A stretch of 41,762 nt of DNA. It comes from Acidobacteriota bacterium. Lineage in GTDB: Bacteria > Acidobacteriota > UBA6911. A model generated the notes under the pieces. That model made no database searches and was not told the DNA's origin. It saw nothing but the letters and a program-made list of their open reading frames with translations. The position numbers were made by a program, and so were the translations under genes. The DNA is taken from contig JAAYAM010000069.1 of NCBI GenBank assembly GCA_012719355.1, positions 1 through 41,762 on the forward strand, written 5' to 3'. This document shows, one piece after another, positions 7,576 through 13,870 of the stretch; the first letter of the stretch is position 1; the number at the start of each line of letters is the position of its first letter.

Positions 7576-8880
7576 ATGGCGGAAAAGCAGCTCGATTGCA
7601 CTCTTGCAGCCGGCGAGCATCAGAGAACCTGGTTTGCACAGCTCAGGAAGGATGTGTTTGAAAGGCAGCGGCCTTACGCCATAGTTCAGGCAGACATGCC
7701 CTTCGAGCTTTTCCAGGTAATGGACATGCCGGCCGTGAGCAACCAATGGTGGGCCGCCATCATTTCGGCCAAGCGACTTTCGTCCTATTACCTCGATGTC
7801 TTGAATTTTCTCGGGTTCCATAGCGGGCTCTGCCGGTACTGCAGTCTGGCGGCCGCATCGACGCTGGCAAACGATCCGGACCGGGCTCCATGGGGCGGGC
7901 TGCCCAAACCGGCGCTGCTTTGTGCAAGACTCACCTGTGATTGTCTTCAGCGGGTTTTCGGAATATGGGCCGAGGCCTTTGGGTCAGAATTTGTTTTTCT
8001 TGATAATCCGGGCGCAACAGAACTGCCGCCCCGCTGGTGGGAACTCAGCCGCTATCATTGGCGTGAACTCTTTGAAGCGCACCGCCTGAGATTCACGGTG
8101 GAACAATTTCAACATCTAATCAGGGTGCTCGAACGGGTCACGGGGAATAAATTCCGGATTGAGCGCCTGCGCGATCTGATGGAGCGCGTCAACCGCCAGG
8201 AGGAGTACTTCGAGGAAGCATGGCAGCTGATCTGCTCCGCACCCAGAACTCCGGTGCGAATGCACGAACAGGTGGCGAATGTCATGGCTGCGCAATGGGA
8301 GCGCGGCAGTGATTGGGCCGTGGGTCATGCCCGCAGCTTCCGTGACGAAATCAGGAATCGGGTAAGACAAGGAGTCGCGGCATGCTCGAATGAGCGCCTG
8401 CGCCTGATGTGGGTAGGCGCCGGACTTTGGCACGACACCGATTTTTATACGGCGTTCGAGGAAGAACTCGGCGCCGTTTTCGTGTGGTCCATGTATCTGG
8501 CCTTCGGCCCCGACGGATATATACGCTATGGTTTGGACGATCCGCTGATGGCGCTGGCAAGCCGCACCGTCAGCATGAATGAGCAGTTGCACAATCCGCC
8601 ATGGGCCAACGAGTGGGTGGTTCACCAGGCCCGGCTGCACAGAATTGATGCCGCTCTTGTGCTGACTCCGCTGGGAACCAAGCCCGCGGCTTCAGGTAAT
8701 CGCTTTATCGAAAGAGCTTTGGAGGAGGCGGGAATCCCTGTGCTGCCGGTTGTTGCCGATATGGTCGACAGCCGCGGATGGGACCCGCAAAACATGCGCC
8801 GCAAAGTTGCTGAATTCCTGACAACGCGCGTTCTGTCGCGAACGCAGCGAGGGCAGGGCGTCCGGCATACCGGCTTCTGA
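7576..8880 (+). CDS. 2-hydroxyacyl-CoA dehydratase-like subunit 2 (HgdA/BcrB family)
   Basis: A 434-residue partner of the preceding protein, starting 5 bases after its stop. N-terminal FHSGLCRYCS (Cys86, Cys89) and ARLTCDCLQRVFGIW (Cys121, Cys123) match the first two cluster-ligand regions of the family. LMWVGAGLWHDTDFYTAFEE resembles the usual segment opening the second domain. At the third ligand region, where relatives have a Ser-Cys-Arg sequence, this protein reads LTPLGTKPAASGNRF with no Cys. So this subunit keeps the first two ligand regions and the partner keeps the third. The two may form one heterodimer with a rearranged cluster set. No activator ATPase of the HgdC/FldI type is present in the window; it would have to be encoded elsewhere. 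Confidence 0.8.
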   Translation: MAEKQLDCTLAAGEHQRTWFAQLRKDVFERQRPYAIVQADMPFELFQVMDMPAVSNQWWAAIISAKRLSSYYLDVLNFLGFHSGLCRYCSLAAASTLANDPDRAPWGGLPKPALLCARLTCDCLQRVFGIWAEAFGSEFVFLDNPGATELPPRWWELSRYHWRELFEAHRLRFTVEQFQHLIRVLERVTGNKFRIERLRDLMERVNRQEEYFEEAWQLICSAPRTPVRMHEQVANVMAAQWERGSDWAVGHARSFRDEIRNRVRQGVAACSNERLRLMWVGAGLWHDTDFYTAFEEELGAVFVWSMYLAFGPDGYIRYGLDDPLMALASRTVSMNEQLHNPPWANEWVVHQARLHRIDAALVLTPLGTKPAASGNRFIERALEEAGIPVLPVVADMVDSRGWDPQNMRRKVAEFLTTRVLSRTQRGQGVRHTGF

Positions 8881-8901
8881 AGAACGAATGTCGAGGTGTT
8901 C

Positions 8902-10134
8902 ATGAAAGCGGAAAAACATAAGGGGAATGCGGAAAGATCGTGGATTGTCCCGTTTCTTGCAACGCTTTTCGGAATGTTGACCCTTCAAATGTCCAATCTG
9001 GGATTTTCTCCCCTGTTGCCTGACATCCAGAAGGAGTTCTCAATGAGCCATACCCAGATCGGGCTTTTCACGGGAATGTATGGCTTGCTGGCTTTGGCAC
9101 TAAGCGTTCCTGCCGGTCTGGCGGCGAAGCATTACGGTGAGAAGCGGGTGCTGGTTGTGGCTCTCTTTCTGGTGGGATGCGGATTATTCATGCTGGGCAG
9201 GGCGCCCGGCTTTTTTTCGGCTTTCGCAGCCCGCGCTGTATGGATCGCCGCTTACCGGTTTGCATTCGTTGGAGTCCTGACGGCTATTGCCCTCACAGCA
9301 CCCCCTTCTCTGAAGGGATCCTCAATGGGCCTCCTGGGATCGACTGCCTCACTGGCTACGGTAATCGGAGCTCCTTTCGGCAGCAAAATCGGCGAGCTCT
9401 TCGGCTGGAGAACCGGAATGACAGGTTTCGCCTGTGCCGCTGTTCTCGGCTCCTTTATCATGTGGGCATTTTACCGCCAGAAATCCGGCGTACGGGAGCA
9501 GGTGCCGATGCACAATATCGGCAGTTCGCAGGAAGGAGGACGGAGCGCATTCCGGTCGCCCGTTGTCTGGGCCCTTACCATTCTGGTGGGATTGGTAGGG
9601 ATGGCCTCCTATAGTGTGACCTTCTTTGTTCCTGCCGCCGCAAGCGCCATCTTCAAAATGGATGCCGTCGGAGCTTCTCTCGTCATCAGCACGGGGTACG
9701 TTTGTGCAATTTTTCTGAACCTTCTTGCCGGCTATTTGATGGACCATTACAACAGATGGATTGTTCTTGGCTCGCTCCTGCTGGTGTTGATGCCCGCCTC
9801 TCTGGCTATGACCATCGGGAATGAGCTGGTATTCCGAATCGCCACGGCAGTGGTACTTGCAGTAGGGTTCGCTGCGACGAATCAAGTGTATGGTCTCGCC
9901 GGAAGCGTGCTGAGGGGCCGGGAAACCGGAAATGTAATGGGTGTATTGAGCCTTGGTGCGGGAATCTGCGGTTATGTGGGGCCTCAAATGCTCGGGCTGC
10001 TGCGCGAATGGACGAAAGGATTCGCCGCCGGGTGGTACATGATGGCCGGCATCGCATTGTTGACGTTGATCCTTCTATTGCTGCTGAAACGCCACAGTGA
10101 GAAGCGTCAGGTCGAGACGGTGGCGGCCGCTTAA
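8902..10134 (+). CDS. MFS transporter
   Basis: A 410-residue integral membrane carrier of the major facilitator superfamily. Hydrophobic helices run through the whole length, in two halves separated by a hydrophilic loop near residues 195-215 (YRQKSGVREQVPMHN). The first half begins with FLATLFGMLTLQMSNLGFSP and LPDIQKEFSMSHTQIG, typical of organic-anion porters that import carboxylates. ATG 8902 follows GAGGTG closely; a GTG six bases upstream is an alternative. It lies 21 bases after the dehydratase-like pair, so the transported molecule is probably the substrate or product of that pair or of the CoA-transferase. Substrate identity is inference. Confidence 0.88.
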   Translation: MKAEKHKGNAERSWIVPFLATLFGMLTLQMSNLGFSPLLPDIQKEFSMSHTQIGLFTGMYGLLALALSVPAGLAAKHYGEKRVLVVALFLVGCGLFMLGRAPGFFSAFAARAVWIAAYRFAFVGVLTAIALTAPPSLKGSSMGLLGSTASLATVIGAPFGSKIGELFGWRTGMTGFACAAVLGSFIMWAFYRQKSGVREQVPMHNIGSSQEGGRSAFRSPVVWALTILVGLVGMASYSVTFFVPAAASAIFKMDAVGASLVISTGYVCAIFLNLLAGYLMDHYNRWIVLGSLLLVLMPASLAMTIGNELVFRIATAVVLAVGFAATNQVYGLAGSVLRGRETGNVMGVLSLGAGICGYVGPQMLGLLREWTKGFAAGWYMMAGIALLTLILLLLLKRHSEKRQVETVAAA

Positions 10135-10157
10135 CGGAATGAACCCGAGTGCAAAAT

Positions 10158-11111
10158 ATGAAAGGGACATTCGCAGTGAATACTAATCCTTCTTTCCGAA
10201 AAGGGGCGTTGCTCCTGTGTATTGCTTTTGTTTTGGGCATTCCGGCAACGCTGCTGCGGGCACAGACGTCCGCACCCATACCATTCGGCTGTGCCATTGA
10301 TGCCCGGGACCAGACGCGCGAATCCCGGGCGCTTGCAAAAAGCATTGCCTCTCCCGGCGGCCCGCAATGGCGCGCAAAGGGCGACCTTCACCGGAAGTAC
10401 CATTTTCCTGCAGCCAACGCGGATATGCCCTATCGTTTGTATGTTCCGACTACATGGGATGGAAAAGCTAAACTGCCTCTGGTTATGATCCTGCACGGTG
10501 CCGGGTCGGATGAAAACTGGTATGTCGATGCGAATGACAAGCAGCTGATTCGACTGGCTGAACAACACGGATACCTGCTGGTCTCGCCGTTGGGCTACAC
10601 CCGTATGGGAGCCTACGGAACGCCGCTGCGCCTTCCGGCGGTTTTCGGAAATCCCGAAATCGCCGCAAAGCAGCGTGCAGCGGTAACCCCCGAACAGGAG
10701 CGAACCCTGGAACTCAGTGAGAAGGATGTTATCAATGTGCTCGAGATTGTGCTCAGCGAGTATCCCGTTGACCGGCGTTCAATGTTCCTGACCGGACATT
10801 CCATGGGAAGCGGCGGTACGTGGTATCTCGGCGCCAAGTATGCGCAGTATTGGGCCGGCATTGCGCCCATGTCGGGCCCGTTTGTGGACGAAGCTAATTA
10901 TCCGTGGGAAAACATACGTAGAATGCCGGTGTTTATGACGGAAGGGACAGGGGCAACTCCATCGCTTGTCGGAAGCAGGGCTATGTTTGCCTGGATGAAA
11001 GAGCACGGCTTCAAGATTGAGTATATGGAGGTGAATGCCGATCATGGCGGCATGATTCCACTCGTGTTGCCAAGCATTTTTAAGTTTTTTGATCGTTGCA
11101 GATCCAAGTAA
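10158..11111 (+). CDS. Exported PHB-depolymerase/feruloyl-esterase-like hydrolase
   Basis: A 317-residue exported alpha/beta hydrolase. A basic N-terminus and hydrophobic core (RKGALLLCIAFVLGIPATLL) form a signal peptide ending near RAQ. The body has PYRLYVPTTWDGKAKLPLVM, the oxyanion-hole ILHGAGSDENW, HGYLLVSPLGYT, the nucleophile elbow GHSMGS (Ser215), and a C-terminal ADHGG with the probable catalytic His. This is the pattern of the PHB-depolymerase / feruloyl-esterase group acting on polymer-linked esters. ATG 10158 lies 23 bases after the MFS stop, without a clear RBS; a GTG at 10149 is an alternative. It probably belongs to the dehydratase-MFS operon, linking ester hydrolysis outside the cell to uptake of the released acid. 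Confidence 0.8.
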   Translation: MKGTFAVNTNPSFRKGALLLCIAFVLGIPATLLRAQTSAPIPFGCAIDARDQTRESRALAKSIASPGGPQWRAKGDLHRKYHFPAANADMPYRLYVPTTWDGKAKLPLVMILHGAGSDENWYVDANDKQLIRLAEQHGYLLVSPLGYTRMGAYGTPLRLPAVFGNPEIAAKQRAAVTPEQERTLELSEKDVINVLEIVLSEYPVDRRSMFLTGHSMGSGGTWYLGAKYAQYWAGIAPMSGPFVDEANYPWENIRRMPVFMTEGTGATPSLVGSRAMFAWMKEHGFKIEYMEVNADHGGMIPLVLPSIFKFFDRCRSK

Positions 11112-11151
11112 CAGTTGCCGGGAGGCATGTGCCCCCCGAGAGGGAGGATCA

Positions 11152-12849
11152 ATGTCTTTTTCGAATTCGAAAAGCAGCAGCAAACTGAATCGCCGCGAGG
11201 CGCTGCTATTGTCTGCAACCGCAGGCGCCGCTGTGCTGGCAGGAGCATCCTGCAGTTCGAGCGGGAACACGCATACAGGGGCGCCCAATGCAGCGGCTGC
11301 GAGCTGCAGTACGCCGCGGACGGCCATTGCCAACACACAATACGGAAAGGTTCGCGGCTATGTCGAGGATGGCGTCCTGACGTTCAAAGGCGTTCCCTAT
11401 GGCGCGGACACAGGAGGAGAAAATCGTTGGCTGCCGGCCAAACCGCCCGCGCGTTGGGATGGCGAGTACCCCGCGCTGACCTATGGGGCCAATTGCCCTC
11501 AGAACCTGCATAACTGGTCGAGCGAGCAGACATTTCTTCAACAGTGGACTGACGGCTGGCAGAGCGAAGACATGCTCAAACTGAACATTTGGACTTCCAG
11601 CCTGACGGGCAAACGGCCTGTGATGTTTTATATTCATGGCGGCGGCTTCAGCTTTGGCTCGGCGTACGAGCTCGCTTCGCAGGATGGAGCGCAGTTGGCG
11701 CGCCATCACGATGTGGTATCCGTAACAGTAAATCACCGCCTCAACATACTTGGATTCCTCGATGTATCCTCCATCGGCGGAGAGGCGTATGCCGATTCGG
11801 CGAATGTCGGGATGACGGATCTGGTCGCGGCGCTTCGATGGGTTCGGGATAATATCGCAAATTTCGGCGGTGATCCGGATTGCGTGATGATTTACGGCCA
11901 ATCCGGCGGCGCCTCCAAGGTGACCACGCTGCTGGGAATGCCCTCGGCCCAGGGATTGTTCCATCGCGCTGCGGCCCACTCAGGCGGTGGTGGGGATGCA
12001 CCCAGCGCGGAGCAGTCCAGAGAATACGCTAAACGCGTTTTTGCCGAGCTCGGTGTTAGAGACATCGCAGCACTCCAAAAGATGGAATGGTCCCGATTGA
12101 ATGCGGTCGCCAGCGCCGTTGCGGCCAAAATGAATCCGCCCATGGGAGTGTATGGGCCGATCGCCCCTCCGGGAGTAGAGAAACCACGCGTGGGTTGGGG
12201 GCCGACCTGCGATGGACGCGTTATTACGATGAAGTCTTTCTTCGATGCAGCTCCCGAAATATCGAAGAACATTCCGATGCTGATCGGCTCCGTGAGCGAA
12301 GAAGGGAATTCCATGCTGTCCCGGCCAACAGAGGCGGAGTGGAAGGCCAACCTTACAAAGTGCTACGGTGAGGCTAAAGCTGTTGCATTAATTGCAGCCA
12401 TGAAAAAGGCGCATCCGGAAAAGAGCATCCGGAAGCTGTCCTATATGTGCAATGGCAGCGGCCTGAACACGTTCAATATCTGCAACAATGCCATACGCAT
12501 GGCCACCATGAAGTACCAGCAAAAGGGGGCGCCGGTGTTTCTATGGTATTTCTCCTGGCAGTCGCCGATGCTGGAAGATGCCGGCGCCTGGCATACCGCC
12601 GAACTGGCCTTCTGCTTCGACAACACGAAGCGCTGCGAACAGGGCACGGGCAACGGGCCGGAGGCACGAGCGTTGGCTAAGAAAATGGCGACCGCCTGGG
12701 CCAATTTCGCTCGCACCGGTAATCCGAGTCAGCCGGGATTGGCATGGGAAGCGTTTGATCCGAAGCGGTGCCAGACCATGGTGTTTGATAACGACTGCCG
12801 GATGGTAGACGATCCGGAAGGCGATGTGCGCAAAATCCTGCTTTCCTGA
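11152..12849 (+). CDS. Type B carboxylesterase, Tat-like signal
   Basis: A 565-residue carboxylesterase of the para-nitrobenzyl-esterase/cholinesterase family. ATG 11152 has a strong AGGGAGG site. Residues 13-34 read NRREALLLSATAGAAVLAGA and then Ser-Cys; the twin Arg (14-15) suggests Tat export, and Cys34 could be a lipid anchor although the lipobox is not perfect. Family motifs include VYGADT-like VPYGADTGGENRW, SEDMLKLNIWT, the oxyanion FYIHGGGFSFGS, the nucleophile elbow GQSGGA (Ser251), SVSEEGNS for the acidic residue, and AWHTAELAFCF with the catalytic His. Such enzymes hydrolyse small aryl or alkyl esters. It follows the previous esterase by 40 bases, probably on the same transcript, and is followed by a large hairpin. 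Confidence 0.9.
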   Translation: MSFSNSKSSSKLNRREALLLSATAGAAVLAGASCSSSGNTHTGAPNAAAASCSTPRTAIANTQYGKVRGYVEDGVLTFKGVPYGADTGGENRWLPAKPPARWDGEYPALTYGANCPQNLHNWSSEQTFLQQWTDGWQSEDMLKLNIWTSSLTGKRPVMFYIHGGGFSFGSAYELASQDGAQLARHHDVVSVTVNHRLNILGFLDVSSIGGEAYADSANVGMTDLVAALRWVRDNIANFGGDPDCVMIYGQSGGASKVTTLLGMPSAQGLFHRAAAHSGGGGDAPSAEQSREYAKRVFAELGVRDIAALQKMEWSRLNAVASAVAAKMNPPMGVYGPIAPPGVEKPRVGWGPTCDGRVITMKSFFDAAPEISKNIPMLIGSVSEEGNSMLSRPTEAEWKANLTKCYGEAKAVALIAAMKKAHPEKSIRKLSYMCNGSGLNTFNICNNAIRMATMKYQQKGAPVFLWYFSWQSPMLEDAGAWHTAELAFCFDNTKRCEQGTGNGPEARALAKKMATAWANFARTGNPSQPGLAWEAFDPKRCQTMVFDNDCRMVDDPEGDVRKILLS

Positions 12850-12859
12850 CCTTCGCAGC

Positions 12860-12907
12860 CTCCAGCCACGAATTTCATGAGCCGGCTCGTGAAACTCGCG
12901 GCTGGAG
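12860..12907 (+). terminator. Long imperfect hairpin between esterase and activase genes
   Basis: CTCCAGCC (12860-12867) pairs with GGCTGGAG (12900-12907), and TTTCATGAG (12873-12881) pairs with CTCGTGAAA (12886-12894) around a CCGG loop. The 5-base stretches between them also pair partly. There is no T-run after it. It may end the operon by a factor-dependent route or protect the transcript end. Confidence 0.5.
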
Positions 12908-12945
12908 CGATCATATCAGGAAGCCGCTGTCCATAGAGTGACGCG

Positions 12946-13866
12946 ATGGCCAATTCGGACGATGGAATTATCTTCAACATCCAGGGATATTGCATCCACG
13001 ACGGCCCCGGCATCCGCACTTCGGTCTTTCTAAAGGGATGCCCGCTGCGCTGCCTCTGGTGTCAGAATCCGGAGTCTCATTCGTTTCATCCCGAGCTCCT
13101 CTTTGTAGAGGAAAAATGCACCGGGTGCGGGACGTGCATCCAGGTCTGCCCGGAAAAGGCAATCCGCATGCGCGGAAGGTCATCCCGGACGGATCAGCAG
13201 CTCTGCCGAGGCGCAGGATTGTGTGCGGAAGCCTGTCCCAGCGGGGCTAGAAATTTGATCGGACGCCGGACAACGGCCGATGACGTCTTCAAAGAGGTCG
13301 CGGCAGATTCGTTGTTCTACCACGAGTCGGGAGGCGGTGTTACGTTGAGCGGCGGAGAGCCCCTTGCGCAACTCGAATTCGCGGCCGCCATTCTGAGGAA
13401 ATGCCGGGATGCCGGATTTCACACGGCGCTGGACACCTGCGGGTATGCAAGCTGGACTACCGCGAAAGAGGTCCTGCGGTATGCAAGCCTCGTGCTTTTC
13501 GATTTCAAGCACATGAACCCGGAAATGCACAGGAGATACACGGGAGTATCAAACGAGCTGATTCTGCAGAACGCAGAGAAGATTCATCATGAGATGTCGG
13601 TACCGATGCGAGCCCGCGTAACACTCGTTCCCGGTTTCAACGATTCCCGGGAAAATCTCGAGGCCACCGCCGAATTCATTGCCGGAAGACTGTCGAACGC
13701 CATTCCGGTTCATCTGCTTCCCTACCACCGCCTTGGGGAAACCAAGTGGCAGGGACTGGGAAGGAAACATGAGACTGCATCCATTGAAGTCCCCGGTGAA
13801 CGGCAATTGGAGATGTGCAGCCGGATTTTTGAATCCTTCGGCCTGAGTGTGATCATGGGCGGTTGA
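12946..13866 (+). CDS. Glycyl radical enzyme activating enzyme (radical SAM)
   Basis: A 306-residue PflA-type radical SAM enzyme that would install the glycyl radical on the neighbouring enzyme, using S-adenosylmethionine and a reduced [4Fe-4S] cluster. The N-terminus IHDGPGIRTSVFLKGCPLRC holds the CX3CX2C radical SAM motif (Cys32, Cys36, Cys39). An inserted ferredoxin-like domain follows, as in activases of non-PFL glycyl radical enzymes. Its first motif CTGCGTCIQVCP is complete (Cys58, 61, 64, 68). The second, CRGAGLCAEACP, has Cys87, Cys93 and Cys97 but Ala90 in place of the usual second Cys. GGGVTLSGGEP is the family's Gly-rich SAM-binding strand. The gene ends 4 bases before the glycyl radical enzyme start, so the two are surely cotranscribed. 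Confidence 0.93.
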   Translation: MANSDDGIIFNIQGYCIHDGPGIRTSVFLKGCPLRCLWCQNPESHSFHPELLFVEEKCTGCGTCIQVCPEKAIRMRGRSSRTDQQLCRGAGLCAEACPSGARNLIGRRTTADDVFKEVAADSLFYHESGGGVTLSGGEPLAQLEFAAAILRKCRDAGFHTALDTCGYASWTTAKEVLRYASLVLFDFKHMNPEMHRRYTGVSNELILQNAEKIHHEMSVPMRARVTLVPGFNDSRENLEATAEFIAGRLSNAIPVHLLPYHRLGETKWQGLGRKHETASIEVPGERQLEMCSRIFESFGLSVIMGG

Positions 13867-13870
13867 TTCT

